From: Acanthochlamys bracteata
Lineage: Eukaryota; Streptophyta; Magnoliopsida; Pandanales; Velloziaceae
Length of the DNA: 64,000 nucleotides
Direction of reading: 5' to 3'
Assembly: GCA_019914995.1 (NCBI GenBank)
Contig: CM034133.1
Coordinates: forward strand, 4,278,001 to 4,342,000
Part shown: positions 1 to 11,589 of the stretch, in pieces
Position numbering within the stretch: position 1 is the stretch's first letter
Layout of the letters: each line of letters starts with the position of its first letter
Notes under the pieces: model-generated
Database searches by the model: none
Told to the model about the DNA's origin: nothing
What the model saw: only the letters and a program-made list of their open reading frames with translations
Made by a program: the position numbers and the translations under genes

Positions 1-97
1 GAGACGGATCAGCTTGCATGTCCTTGAATTCTTGAAGAATCCGCTTCACGGTTGAATTCTTCGTGTTGAATTTCGCTTGCCCACTCGAATCCCCCAT
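1..97 (-). CDS. UBC32: Ubiquitin-conjugating enzyme E2, UBC32-like (N-terminal part, runs off the window)
   Basis: Only the first 32 codons are present; the ATG is at 97-95 and the reading frame is open to the window edge. The visible peptide begins MGDSSGQAKFNTKNSTVKRI and continues LQEFKDMQADPS. From family knowledge, the stretch VKRILQE-x-K-x-MQ-x-[ND]PS is characteristic of the N-terminus of UBC32/UBE2J1-type E2 enzymes, tail-anchored ER proteins that work in ER-associated degradation and brassinosteroid or stress responses. The catalytic cysteine and C-terminal membrane anchor lie outside the window, so activity cannot be judged. The upstream region (98 onward) is its leader and promoter. 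The family call rests on about 20 residues but the match is specific. Confidence 0.78.
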   Translation of the reverse strand, partial: MGDSSGQAKFNTKNSTVKRILQEFKDMQADPS

Positions 98-371
98 CGA
101 TCAATCGATCAATCACAGAAACCAATAAAACAATCCTCTTCGAAAAAAATTGATTGATTCAATGAAAACACAAACAAAAATCTGATAAAATGGTTGAGAC
201 CCAAATTACGAACTTGAAAAAAAAACAGAAGGAAAGTTTGTGTTGTTAAATGGTTCCCTAGATTTTTATGAGCTCATCGAAGAGGATTAGGTCAGGAAGG
301 GGGATGTCGGTGTTGACGTGTTTTTCTGAGCTGGAAATATGACGTGGCGAAAACTAATTGCTTATTTCGTT
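98..371 (-). promoter_or_regulatory. 5' leader and proximal promoter of the UBC32-like gene
   Basis: This is the stretch immediately upstream of the minus-strand ATG at 97. It is AT-rich with a short ATCGATCAATCGATC direct repeat at about 97-112, probably in the leader. No clear TATA box or known stress element could be assigned with confidence. Beyond about 372 the sequence becomes a MITE-like AT-rich block. Confidence 0.4.
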
Positions 372-610
372 GTCTGCGTTTGGGATTGATGAGCTTTTAT
401 GAAAAGGATATTATTTTTGTAAAAATTCTATTTTTTATTTAAAAAATAAAAATATATAATAAAAAAATTTTTTGTTACGTAAAACTTTTGTATATATTTT
501 AAATTTTTAAATAAATTTTCTAAATATTTATAAAATATGTATTAAAAAATATAAAATAAAAAAAATTTAAAAAATAGTTTTTAAAATATAATTCCAAACG
601 CACTCTAAAA
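372..610. repeat. AT-rich MITE-like dispersed repeat (GCGTTTGG-type ends)
   Basis: One end reads TGCGTTTGGGATT (about 373-385); the other, reverse-complemented, reads GTGCGTTTGGAATT (about 590-603). So the block has imperfect inverted ends around an almost pure A/T interior. The interior carries the core TAAATAAATTTTCTAAATAT and TTATAAAATATGTATTAAAA, which recurs on both strands elsewhere (near 5200, 21050, 38570, 45080 and 45980). No target duplication could be fixed. Confidence 0.5.
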
Positions 611-1695
611 TCTTTTAATATTACTAATTAATTTTCATAAAAATTTAAATTTGCCAACAAATTAAGCCAATTCGATACAAAATATAAATTTAATTTAATT
701 TTATTATTATATAAAAATTTTATATTTTTTTATTTTAAATAAATAATTCACTTTATTTTAGAATAGATAAATTATTTTATTTTTTGATCAAGTTTATCAC
801 AACATAAATAATTCGTAACAGTTCATATTAAAAAAACACTCAGTTAAAAAACAGTTGTTAAAAAAAATAATTCTATATTATTTATTAATAGTTTTAAAAT
901 AATATTTATAATGATTTAAATTATTTTTTTTAACTAATTAATTTTGAAAAGATTTTTAAGTTCGGCATTGTTTACTCTAAAACAGATATTAATAATCGTC
1001 AAACATTCTTCTGCAAATATAACCATGCTAGGCTTGCTAGCAATGCAATATGCAGTACTAGAGAAGAAATCAACATTGTAATATTAAGATTTTTTTATTT
1101 TCTCTTTTCTTTTTATAACCGTGATTCTGGTCGGCATTGCAAGTAGTTTAATTTAATATGATAATCAAAATTTTCTGTTCTTTAAATATGGATCGACATT
1201 GAAGTAATGAGGGAGACCTGTTCGATGAAATGCCTGTGTGGGTAAGCATTTTATTTATTTTTTCATTGAAAGTTATTCCTTTTCTTTGAATTGTCATGAA
1301 ATGAATAAGATATGCATTATTCCTCGGTTCTATGCACGACAAGATCACGAAGGCATTACCCTTGTCAATTGTGGTCAATCTATTTTTTCAACGAAGATGT
1401 TGAATGCAACCACAACTGAAATCATTTGTGCAGAGATCATGAGGATGTTATTCTTCTTTGCAACTTATTGTTCATTAATTCACTACCTAAACAGCTGTTC
1501 TTGAACGAGTTCCGAATATTTTTTATACATATTTCAGGTAGGTAAATTTTGGTAAAAAAAAGTTTTTACCTGCTTTCATGTATTATACAATTAAGACCGA
1601 AACCAATTTTGCAAGTGTGTATTACATATTTTGTCATGTATCTTTACTATAGATGGCCTTTGAAAGATACATACGTCAAATGTTACTTGAGATTC
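611..1695. other. Intergenic DNA, no gene recognised
   Basis: Very AT-rich to about 960, then moderate composition from 960 to 1680. Short open frames at 1148-1378 and 1238-1504 overlap on opposite strands, begin without convincing start context and resemble no known family. I see no gene here. Confidence 0.5.
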
Positions 1696-1959
1696 TTAGG
1701 GCGTGTTTACCAACACCCCTAAACTCCACTTCCTTTAAACTCAAGTTTCACATAAATACTTATAAAAATTAAAATAAATTTTTTTATCAATAAAATTTTT
1801 TTAAAAATTCAAATTTAAAACTTACTAAAAATATATAATTAATATAAAATTTTATTTTTTATTAAATATTTTTTATTTTTTATTTTATTTTTTAAATTTA
1901 TTTCCTAAAAACTCTTCTCCCAAAACTCCACTTCCACCCCCTAGGTAAACACGCCCTTA
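1696..1959. mobile_element. Tourist-like MITE with perfect 13-bp TIR and TTA duplication
   Basis: Element 1699-1956 (258 bp) begins GGGCGTGTTTACC and ends GGTAAACACGCCC, a perfect 13-bp terminal inverted repeat. The flanks are TTA at 1696-1698 and TTA at 1957-1959, the 3-bp target duplication typical of PIF/Harbinger transposition. The interior is AT-rich and non-coding. Its subterminal stretches (AAACTCCACTTCC on one side, CCAAAACTCCACTTCCACC on the other) recall the copy at 10550-10791. Confidence 0.88.
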
Positions 1960-2099
1960 ATGTACGATTAGATATATATCTGATCTCATACCTACTGAAA
2001 CAATAAGATAATTGCAAAGTTTTTGGAGTACAAAAATCAATAATATCAACAGCAATAAGCTTTTGTTATACTGTAAGAACATTTTCAAACAAGTAACAA

Positions 2100-2189
2100 T
2101 GAAAAGAATTCTCTCATCTTCTAAAGTGGGAACAAGGTCTATACACGGTGAGGAGTTGCCTGAGAAAAATTAGAATCATGCTGTTTCTG
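2100..2189 (-). other. Probable 3' UTR of the TBL gene
   Basis: This is sequence immediately downstream of the TGA at 2190-2192 on the minus strand. The exact polyadenylation site cannot be assigned. Confidence 0.3.
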
Positions 2190-4606
2190 TCAATTTGAAG
2201 AAACTGGGTTAAACTTTGATAGCAAATGAAAATATAATAGTTCATTCCAAGTATCAGGAACACCAGGTAGGCACCAGTGACTACAATCTTGAATATCAGA
2301 TGGAGGTTCCCTCCCCCCGGGTTTTCTGCCGTATATAGATGGATGACCATCAATTCTGAGCCCCGACAAGGTAGTTATGTTTAGAAACGTTACTCGGGTT
2401 TTCATCTGCCGTATGATATCTTCAACAATTAAGTTCTTTTGAGGATTTCCTCTACTGATGGTATCATTGAGCGGCTGTTTGCTCTCTAAACAATGTCCTC
2501 CAGAATTCCATTCTCCACCCCTATTGAGGGTGAGTGAGAAAGAAATGAGTGTTGATAGATGTGTTACAGCTAGGATTGGTTTTTGCTTTTGAGCGTAACA
2601 TGTTGAACTTACCCGAAATGTGATGGTGACGAACTCCTAAAGAAAACATGAGCTCTTCTTGGATTGACATGTTGGTCCACCCATGCAGCCCAAGTCATTA
2701 GAGCCTTCTGAAAAGCAGTGGAAACATCGAGGTGTGGATGAACATGGTCTCCCTCTTGATAATAGTTAACTCTGCTCATAAAATGGACAAAAAACCCTCC
2801 CTTTAACATCAGATAACTTTTTCTGGAATAAGCTGCATAACGGTTCTACAATGAGCTTATGATCCAGGATATAAAGGAAACAAAGCGAATATCTATACAT
2901 ACTAATAATTCCAAATGAATGATGCATTCATATAAAACCTCGATGAGCGCAATGCATAAAACAGTACCAACTCGGGTGGTACACCTCAAAGTTAGTTAAT
3001 CAACCACAATTAAGTAATAACTTCAGAAAATATTGAACCGTAACTTTTGATATGATTGAGATAAACTAATTTTAGCAGGTTTAAAAGCTATCACAATTGC
3101 TTATTGTGAAGGTTACAACACCAACAGGATTTTGAATGTCTCAGTTCCAATTGAAATTGAAGTATTGCTCTAGATTTTCATATAGAAAAGAACCTCTGAT
3201 AGTACTTACAAAAAGATTTGCAACGAACATGTATATTAGAAGATGCAACAAGGGTTAAAAAAGTTTTTCTCCAGAGCATCAAAACATACAAGATGAATGT
3301 TGAAAATGCACTCACCCAGATTTGGTTTTGTAGTGTGACCACCAATGAGCAGTGTTGAATATTAGTATATCAGCACCTTTCCACCTTGAGGAACCCCTGT
3401 CAATGGCATCAATGCGCAGCGTTTTTACCCGCCGTTTACCTACTCTTGCCTTGCTTTCATGGACCAAGAAGTGGCTCACGTAGAACTCTACACTACAACC
3501 ATAATCCTGCATCAAATTCTTCAACAATCAGAATCTAGGATCTAAAAACTTCCTATAAGATTTTAGATGCAATCCTCTCTCACACATACAAGGAATTTGA
3601 AGTTATAATTGCCTATCTCTTTTGTAATCTTTCTGCCGCGTGCTTCAATTACTCTAAAGGGATCCCTGACAGCTCCCCTTAGCATACACAGCATAGATTC
3701 CCACTGGTTCCTGTTTATCGAATCCCCGACAAAAACAAGCCTCTTTCCTCTTAAAAGATGAAGCATTCTCACTGGATCAAATCTAGACAATTCAAAAAAC
3801 TTGTTCAATTAATTAATGCCGCTGAACACAATTGCAGCATTTGATTATTACAACTAATGAAAACAATGTAAAGTTATCAAATCAATATACCGTGGAATTT
3901 CGCAACCATATGGTTGCCATCTCCACTTCATGTAATCTCTATCCAATCTCCCATTAGACTCGCAACTAAATCCTTCATCAACATAGGGACATGAACTACT
4001 TGTGTAAAGAGGAAGATTTTCGTCAAATACCCATCTCCCGTTGGACAAATCACAATTTGTTGGGCCCTTTCTTTCATCAACAACAGCTTCAGTTACTGCT
4101 GAAGCTAAACTGTTCACAGAAAAACCACCATAGCTCTCATTTCTCACACCAGACTTCACTTCAAATTTCTCATCAATTGACTCTGAAACAGCTTCAGACA
4201 CATCTTCCTCCCGTTCAAAGCTTGTCTCTACCGCTGCATTGTTACTACTTTGTTCCACAGACGGACTAAGAGTATCCTCAATTAATGATGAGTTACCTCC
4301 CAAGATTGAATCTTTACCATCTTTTTCTGAACCAGCAACAGTTGGGGAGCTAATGGAGTGGTTTCTCAAATGGGTTTGTCTCAAAATTGGATTTTGAGCC
4401 AAACCAATCAAGATAGCTGGAGCAGTTGAAGAAGAAGCGTTGCTAGTTGAGGTTGCAGAAGCAGTGAGCTCAAGCTGGGGTTGTGTGGAAGGAGAAGTTA
4501 AAACCCAAGAGTAGAAAAGAATGAAAATAAGAAGTGAGGAAAAGATGGTGATAGAGAAGAGAAGAAGGCTTGAGGGTTTGATGGAGTAGCTCTTCTGCCT
4601 CTCCAT
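2190..4606 (-). CDS. Trichome birefringence-like (TBL/PMR5, DUF231) polysaccharide O-acetyltransferase, five exons
   Basis: Exons on the minus strand: 4606-3891, 3782-3590, 3506-3316, 2771-2613, 2520-2190. All introns are GT-AG and the phases join exactly, giving 1590 nt and 529 residues. A single membrane anchor (about residues 13-34) marks a type II Golgi protein. A Ser/Thr-rich stem follows, then the PMR5N/TBL domain with Cys pairs (about 184-239). The esterase-like domain has the GDS motif (RLVFVGDSINRNQWESM, GDS at 258-260). The C-terminal DxxH motif lies in DCSHWCLPGVPDTWN (Asp about 498, His about 501). Known family role: O-acetylation of cell-wall xylan, mannan or pectin using acetyl donors. 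The long stem and the sequence around GDS resemble the TBR/TBL1/TBL2 branch; the polymer substrate cannot be read from sequence. The start is the first in-frame ATG before the anchor. The catalytic residues look intact. Confidence 0.92.
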
Positions 4607-5144
4607 GGCTGCTCATATAGAGAAAGATGATAAAGAGAAGAAGAAGAGGGGTGAAGTAACGAAGAAGAAGAAGGCATGTGATCTCTGGTCTGTAGTGATA
4701 GAATTTAATCAAATCGATCTTGTTTCTTTGTTTCGAATTAAAAGAATGGAACTTTTCTTACTTTCTGGTAGGAAAAAAAATAAATAAATAAAAACAAAAG
4801 AACAAAGTCATGGAGATTATGGGAGGTTGAGTTGAGTTTGTGCAGTTAGTGGTTGGTTGGTTGTTCTCGACACGAAGACAGTTGAACTGAATTCCGAAAG
4901 GAAAAAATATATTTATTGTTTTCCGAATTCTATTGGTGATTTATCTAAAAGTTATTTACTAGCTATGGTTGAATATTACTTGTCTCTGAAAATATATTAA
5001 AGACATCTCTATCTGAAAATATATAAAGACATCTCTATCACTTATTAACTTTTTTTTTAAAAAATGTATCAGAAGAAGCACAAGATTTATTGGATATTTT
5101 TTCCAAATGCGTAGACTGCAAAATTAAATCATCTTATTTATGAA
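4607..5144. promoter_or_regulatory. Upstream region of the TBL gene
   Basis: This is about 540 bp upstream of the minus-strand ATG at 4606. Purine-rich (GAAGAAG) tracts at about 4620-4680 on the plus strand form a CT-rich leader on the coding strand. A near-tandem repeat of about 28 bp built on CTGAAAATATAT and AAGACATCTCTATC sits at about 4984-5040. No defined regulatory site can be claimed. Confidence 0.35.
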
Positions 5145-5640
5145 CTGCTTGGTTTTGCTTTTTTTAAAAACATTTTTAAAATTTTTAATTATATATTTTT
5201 TAATGTATTTTTTATAAATATATAAAATTTATTTAAAAATTTTATAAAAAAAAATTTATGTAATGAAATTTTTTTAACACTTTATTTTTATTATTTTTTA
5301 AAATAAAAAATAAATCTTATTTTTCAAAAAAATAAAAATATTTTTATTTAAAAAATTCTATTTTAAAATTACTTCCAAACAATCCGTTAGAATATGCTTG
5401 GGAACACTTGTAATACTTATTTTTATCTTCTTTTTTACTTTTTAATCTTAAGAAACTTTCTATAAATATTTACAATTTATTTCAATATTTGAAAATCATA
5501 AATAATTTATAATAAATTATTATATATATTTATTTTCTTTAACCAAAAATACAACTTATTTAAAAAACACTACTAAATTTTTTTATTTAAAATATTTTTT
5601 ATTTTAGTAAATCTAAAATGACTCTTGTAAATCAAATTTA
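5145..5640. repeat. AT-rich MITE-like block(s), dispersed family
   Basis: About 5145-5393 starts GAACTGCTTGGTTTTGC and ends TTACTTCCAAACAATCC. It contains, inverted, the core found at 500-545 (TTTTATAAATATATAAAATTTA). A second AT-rich block with similar composition follows to about 5640. Boundaries and target duplications are unclear. Confidence 0.4.
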
Positions 5641-6104
5641 TGATCAAACCAAACTGAGAGAAGAGAACTACACAAGAAAAATGTGTGAACATTCATTTTC
5701 TTTTTTTTGTTGGTGAAAAAACATGTCAATTTCAGTTAATTTAAAACAAACCCATAATCTAGGATTCCCAAATCCAAATTAACCACAATGGTTGATGTTC
5801 AAATTAAGCATTCTAATGAACTCTAGAGTGTATTTTTCACTTAATTTGTAATTTGTATGAATTATGTTTAGCTTGTTAAGATAATTTGCATGTCTCTTAT
5901 TAACTAAATTTGAAATACTGTATATCCAACCTATACAAACACCATCTCAAACTACGCAATCTTTTACTCTAGCAATCATTATGTGATTAAATATTTATTG
6001 AAATCAGTTTTGTACAAATTTGAGAAAATGAGAAATTGATCAAAAGATCCAAAAATATTTAATGTCTATTAATATGAAATATTATCCTACGATCATAGAT
6101 AATG
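5641..6104. other. Intergenic DNA, nothing recognised
   Basis: AT-rich sequence without an open frame of note, RNA gene or clear repeat. Confidence 0.4.
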
Positions 6105-6688
6105 AATTCAAGTAGAGATAACAACTCAGATTTCTGAATCGGTTTCAGATCGACTAATATAATAATTGGATCAAAATCGGACAACTCTACCATTTAGTTA
6201 TATGGGTTAAAATTGTCAACCCTAATTCAAATTATTTAATAACAAGATCAAATTCGAATCAACTCATTTAATAATTAAAATTATTAAAATAAAAATTATA
6301 AATATTAATTTCTAACACTAATATATAAAATTGATTAATTATGATATATCTAAAAATAAAAAAAATATTACACTTGATTAAAATTATAAATTAAATAAAA
6401 GTTGGTTAAACTAGGATAAGTTAAAAAATTATATATACAAATTAAATTCGAATGTTATGTTATTATTCTTAATATTCTCAAACTTATTAAATAATATATA
6501 ATATATAAATAATTATATTAATTAAACGGATCAATTCGAACCCGATCCGAATTTACTTAAATTTTCGGATCAATTTGACCTGAGATCGATCTGAACACTA
6601 CTAAGATCTTATCCGAATCTGATTTTTTTCGGTTAATTTTGGATTAGCTTCACGAATCGGGTTGAAAATTGCCACATCTAAATTCGAG
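6105..6688. mobile_element. hAT-like non-autonomous element with 8-bp target duplication
   Basis: Element 6113-6680 (568 bp). The left end is TAGAGATAACAA; the right end reverse-complemented is TAGATGTGGCAA. It is flanked by AATTCAAG (6105-6112) and AATTCGAG (6681-6688), an 8-bp duplication with one mismatch. An 8-bp duplication and TAG-type ends are the hallmarks of hAT transposons. The subterminal regions carry repeated GGATCAATTCGAA-like motifs on both sides. No coding capacity. It looks related to the element at 19304-20162. Confidence 0.7.
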
Positions 6689-6781
6689 GCTTAGAATAAT
6701 AAGATAAACCCAAATTAGGTGATTGAATTTTTATTATGTTAATGCTGCAAGATGAAACATGCCATATTTCTTTTAAGACAC

Positions 6782-9575
6782 TAACATTGTGTTTGGATTG
6801 GGAGTGAAGAGGAGTAATTTGGAGTAAGTGAATTATTTACTCCCAATAACTCTTGTTTGGCAATAAATTTATAAGATTAATAAAGAGAATTTTACTCCCC
6901 ATTAATCTTCATTTGAGAGTAATTCGTTGTAACCAAGTGAAGAGAATTTTGAGGACTGTAGATGTTTGGAAGTTCCAATATTGCCTATATTATTTTATGA
7001 TATTTACTCACAAGTTTTAGGAATTCAGTCGATGCATCTGCAACAACTAAACTTCATCTCTATTTCGATGAACTCCTTCACTCGCCACACTCTCCTCCGA
7101 TCTCGCCTCACCGGCGTTGATCTAGGTACATTCTGAAATTTTTTATTCGGCTCGGTCTAGACGGTGGCACTAGTCTTTTAAAGTGGGTCTTCTGCTCGAA
7201 ATTTAATCCACCGTTACGCGAGATCTTCGCTTCTCCACCACCGATCTCTTGCAGATTTGAATCAAGTTCAATTCAAATTCAAACAGTTGATGATATAATG
7301 GCTTTTATTTCCTTCTTTCGAAGAGTTCTCTTCGCCTCCATTTTATTCTTTGTGCTTTCTTTTAATTCTCGCTTTATTTGTTATATTTAGTTGATTTTAG
7401 TTAGATCTGTTTTTTATTGAAATAATTACGATAGTATTTAACTCAAGGAATTTTGATATGATTTGATTGTTCTTTATATTTCTAGACAGTGTTCTAATTG
7501 AGACTTCTATTGTTGGATTAACTGTTGCATTGCTGATTTTTTTTTGCTTAGATATGAAAAATGTTGGATTTGTTAGTGAAGGTCTTTTGTTTTGATATCT
7601 TTTTTTTTTTAAATTCATGTTGGCTATATTGGCCGATCTGAAGTTTGAAATCGTTATGATTTTCAATGAGCCTAACGATAAACAAAATTTGGAAGGAGGG
7701 ATTTGGGTTTTGTATGTGAGCTTTGTTCGGGGAATCATGAATTTTTCTATTTGTATATTTAGTAAGTTTGGAGCTCCCCATTGAGTTTGAGCATTCATTG
7801 CAGCTTGCAGTTTATGTTCACTAGTTGTTAAAGCCAACATTTTAATTATTTAAATAGCACATGTAAAAAACATACCTCTTCCTATTGTGAGTTAAATTAT
7901 TCAAAACAGGGTATTATTTTATTTTTGAAGTTCAGTCCTATAGGATTCAAGCAACTAACATGAGTTATCCTTTGTTGCCATTTGAAAGATTTGTACCAGT
8001 GAAAATTATTTTACATAAGGTCTAGCCAGCTCTAGAACTTCCTACAGTTAGCATTCTTAGCAATGTGTAGAAATTATTCAAGTATAATCAGAATACTATT
8101 GGATGAGAAAAGTTAATCTAAAAAATTAAGCCTAGAAAGGAAATTCATCAATATTTGACTGGTAACATCCATTATATGAGGATAATAAGCATAGTCCAGA
8201 AAATTATTTAGTAAATTCTTCTCCACTAGCGACATTTGCTTTGCTTACTCCTTTATATCTCTATAGAAGTAAATAACTGAAAATATGGACTTGGAAGGGT
8301 ATTCAAAAGTTATAGAAGTACATCTCTAGCGACATTTGCTTTGCTTACTCCTTTACATCTTTATAATAAGCATGGTCCAGAAGTTTTTTACGAAAATATT
8401 TGTTGAGAGAGCTTTTAAAGTCTAAAGATTTTTTATGTCGAAAGCTACTACACTGCAATTATGTTTATATCAGTACAAAGTTATTGGCTTGCTCTTAAGG
8501 AAATGATCATATTTTGCCACATAGAAATTAATATCAAGTTTTTAGTTGGTATGATGTCGTTATCAAATTGATTATTCTTTTTTTGTGATTTTCGCATTGG
8601 CTTTCTATATTAACTAAATCTTTTTTTTTTGCAAGTGTCTATATTAACTTAGACTAAAATATAATCGTTTCATTTGTCAAGTGTCTAGTACTCTTGATTT
8701 TGTGGTTCCTATAGTTGAGGTGAGGATTAGCTTCAAAATTTTTCTTTGGTCTTTATTTCTGAGTTAATTTTGTTTCCAAAATGAAAGCAAGGTTCAGTTT
8801 CTTATGTCCTTCCTGTTTGCAGATAAAACATATCATTGCAGCCACCATAGCTTTCAAGGGACTTGGAGGCCTTCTATATTTAACATTATTCTGGTTCTAG
8901 AATTGTTGTAGCTGGTTGTGCAGTTGCAATGTTATAGATATTTGGTTATATAGTTGTTATGTTATTGCAATGAATATTTTGTTGATATACTTTCTTTCCT
9001 AAATAGATATGTTATGTGAATTGTACTTGGTATTTTGAAAATATCTACAATATGTTTGTCATTATAGGGTGTACTCTTCTATTGTGTTTTGGATATTACC
9101 TCCTATAATATACTTCTTAGATCACCTCCTATATTTTGGTATTAAGCACCTACTATTGCAATGTACAATATATATATATAGAATGTAAAATGAATAACTC
9201 TAATAATGTAGTGAACTGTTTAGTTACTCAATCCCGATTTAGTATTAAGCACCTACTATTGCTTAGGGGGAAATAAAATTTTGGGTAAGCTAAACATACC
9301 ACAAAAGTTACCAAATTGAGATTTAGAACAACTAATTAATCTAAAACTATAAAAATATAAAAAGATATTTCAGTCTTTTTATAAAAATTACTCTTACTTA
9401 TTTTTTAGTTGCCAAACAAGAATAATTATTACTCTTCATTAATCTTATTGATATAATCAAACAAGATGAGAAAAATTATTACTCTTACTTTCGTTTCCAC
9501 CGTAATAATCTTCTCTTATTTAATCTTACGCTTATTTTCTCTTACTTATTACTTCTCTTTCCAAACAGACCCTAA
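6782..9575. mobile_element. 2.8-kb PIF/Harbinger-like non-autonomous element
   Basis: Element 6785-9572. The left end reads CATTGTGTTTGGATTGGGAG; the right end reverse-complemented reads GGGTCTGTTTGGAAAGAGAAG. It is flanked by TAA at 6782-6784 and TAA at 9573-9575. A long imperfect inverted region continues inward, for example CTCTTGTTTGGCAATAA (about 6850) against the complement of TTGCCAAACAAGAATAA (about 9410). The interior has no transposase frame. It contains a GC-richer island (7030-7290) that looks like a gene first exon, and internal direct repeats at 8180-8400. No long open reading frame is supported on either strand. Confidence 0.68.
7071..7125 (+). pseudogene. Possible captured first-exon fragment inside the Harbinger-like element
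   Basis: An ATG at about 7069 opens a short frame beginning MNSFTRHTLLRSRLTGVDL that runs into GTACATTCTG, a plausible splice donor at about 7126. The surrounding 260 bp are clearly richer in G+C than the rest of the element, as expected of a captured host exon plus leader or a promoter remnant. No homolog is recognised. It may equally be the 5' end of an ancestral transposon gene. Confidence 0.25.
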
Positions 9576-9640
9576 GAAAATGGTTAAAAATTTTATTAGA
9601 GCACAATTCGTCTCACAAGTCGAGAAATGAAGTTGCGTCC

Positions 9641-11511
9641 TTATTTAGCGTACACTGGAATGAAATTTGCCTTGGCAATGATATGTGTCCTCTTTGTAAG
9701 GAAGTTTCCAACAAGATGATTGATATAAACTGATCCGTCCTTCACCGTTGCTGATGATGCAACCCTATGCAAAGGACCCATATACCTTGCAGTGACAACG
9801 CCTGTCTCCCAGTCATCAGAGCTCTCAACTAACCTAGCTGAAGCTAGACTTCCGGCAACCACTAGCTTTGTTGGTGAAATAAGTTCCAGACCATCGCCCA
9901 TCAGCAGAGAGCCATTTACGTTAACAACCTTCACTTCCTCTTTCATAGTATCAAACTTGAATAGTTGGCCGCTGGATGTGTGGATGATTAGAAGGTAGCC
10001 ATCAGGATGATAAACAATCCCATTAAGACCAACAACGTTGTGGTACCATTCCTTTCTCTGAACAAATGCTTGATTTCTTATAACTGATAGCAGTTCGCCA
10101 TTTCCTCCCACTTTCCACAGCTTGTTAGATTTAGCATCAGTAATAAATGCGTTCCCATCTACATCAACAGCAACATCATCTGCCATTGAAGGTTCATCAC
10201 CTAGAACCAAAAAAATTTGAATCATGCGAGAGGGACTGCTCCAACCAATTTTAGAAAGCAACTACAGCATTATGGCAACTACAGAAGTAGAGAACTAACT
10301 TAGTGCCAAGCACCCGAAGCATCTGTTTATTATCTCTCAGAAAGGAAATCAACCTCTTCCCAGAGAAAGAACGTTAATCAACCATTCCCAAGCAAGCATA
10401 CAAAGGCTTCCGCTCACACTATTGTACTCACAGCAGCACTTAGTATAGTGACACAAACAGATATCCAAGTAGCCTATGCTATACTTGCATTGTATGCGCA
10501 TTCACATAAGACTACTCAATTAAATGATTAGAAAAGGTCAGCATACTAAGGGCTTGTTTACGTATCCCTTCAAACTCACTTTTTTTAAAAGTCACTTGCA
10601 TCACAAAATACATTACAAAATTAAAATAAATTATTTTTATTAAAAATTTATTTTTTAAATTTTAATTTTAAAACTTACTTATAATATAAAATAATTATAA
10701 AATTTTATTTTTATTAAATATTTTTAATTTTTAATTTTATTTTTTAAACTCACTTTCGAAAAAATGAGTTTATCCTATAATAAACACGCCCTAAATCAAG
10801 TCGAACATTTAACTCTACTCCAATGTTCAGGTTTAAGGCCCATAGTTGGTTCAGCAATTAAAGGACATGACATAAGATTATTCCACTGAGTTCCATTAGG
10901 AAAAGTAGGCGTATGACTCTCAAATCAAGTTCAAAATTTTCTTACCACCCAATTCAAAAGAATCAACTTCACTACAGTCCAGAGAACTTGAAATAAATTT
11001 CATAAACCAAAATGTAGGACTCCTTGACATTCCATTCGATCACCTCAAGTAACAAAAAATTTCCAAACAAACACATTTAAGTAACTACATTCGACTAACC
11101 TGGTCCGGCTAGGCGTGTGAGAAAGAACCGTTCACCAGTATCCAAATCATAAGCAGCAAGAGCGGAGTACCGGAACCGAACCGCATCAGCAAACACAACC
11201 AAAACCCTCTTCCTCTCTTCATCAACAACAAGCCCCAGAGAACAATTCCCAACCAAATCAGGATCCGAAACAAAGACCCCCTCTTCCTCTTCGCCTTCTC
11301 TGATCTCTGAAACAGTGTTGGAGAACGTAGACACTAAGAATCTCCGCCGATGTGGGTCCCATTTCGCGCATTCACTGAACCATCCGGAGCTGGTATAGGA
11401 GATTGAACCGGAGAGATGAGCTGTGTGCTCGGTGTAGGCGAAGAAGGCGATCGGTATTACAGCAATTGCGGCGAAGATGAAGAGACTCCATGCAGAGCTG
11501 AAGCACGCCAT
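9641..11511 (-). CDS. Membrane-anchored six-bladed beta-propeller protein (NHL/SMP-30-like), two exons
   Basis: Exon 1 is 11511-11100 and exon 2 is 10200-9641, with a GT-AG intron in phase 1; 972 nt, 323 residues. The ATG at 11511 begins MACFSSAWSLF, followed by a hydrophobic segment (about residues 8-27) acting as signal anchor. Propeller-type repeats follow: SGWFSECAKWDPHRRRFLVS, ADDVAVDVDGNAFITDAKSN, LNGIVYHPDGYLLIIHTSSG. These match plant proteins annotated as NHL-domain or calcium-dependent phosphotriesterase superfamily. No enzymatic activity has been firmly assigned to that plant group, so the substrate is unknown. An in-frame extension further 5' exists (to 11589), but the residue-1 choice places the hydrophobic anchor at the N-terminus as in relatives. 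Confidence 0.85.
10201..11099 (-). other. Intron of the propeller gene, containing a Tourist MITE
   Basis: 899-bp intron with donor CCAG|GTTAG at 11100/11099 and acceptor TTCTAG|GTGATG at 10201/10200. About a quarter of it is the MITE at 10550-10791. Confidence 0.8.
10547..10794. mobile_element. Tourist-like MITE within the propeller-gene intron
   Basis: Element 10550-10791 (242 bp) starts GGGCTTGTTTACGTAT and ends ATAATAAACACGCCC. TAA flanks it on both sides (10547-10549 and 10792-10794). The interior (AATTAAAATAAATT, TTTTAAAACTTACT, AAAATTTTATTTTTATTAAA) aligns by eye with the copy at 1699-1956, so both belong to one family. Confidence 0.85.
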
Positions 11512-11589
11512 TGAAAATTTGCAATTGAATTGCATCCAAAGAAGAAGAGACTGGTTGGTGAATTGGTTGAGCAGCAATTGAATTTGCAA

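Noticed and set aside
7397..7840. 147-codon minus-strand frame inside the Harbinger-like element
   Set aside because: The product is Lys/Ile/Asn-rich low complexity with no transposase motif; it arises from AT-rich DNA.
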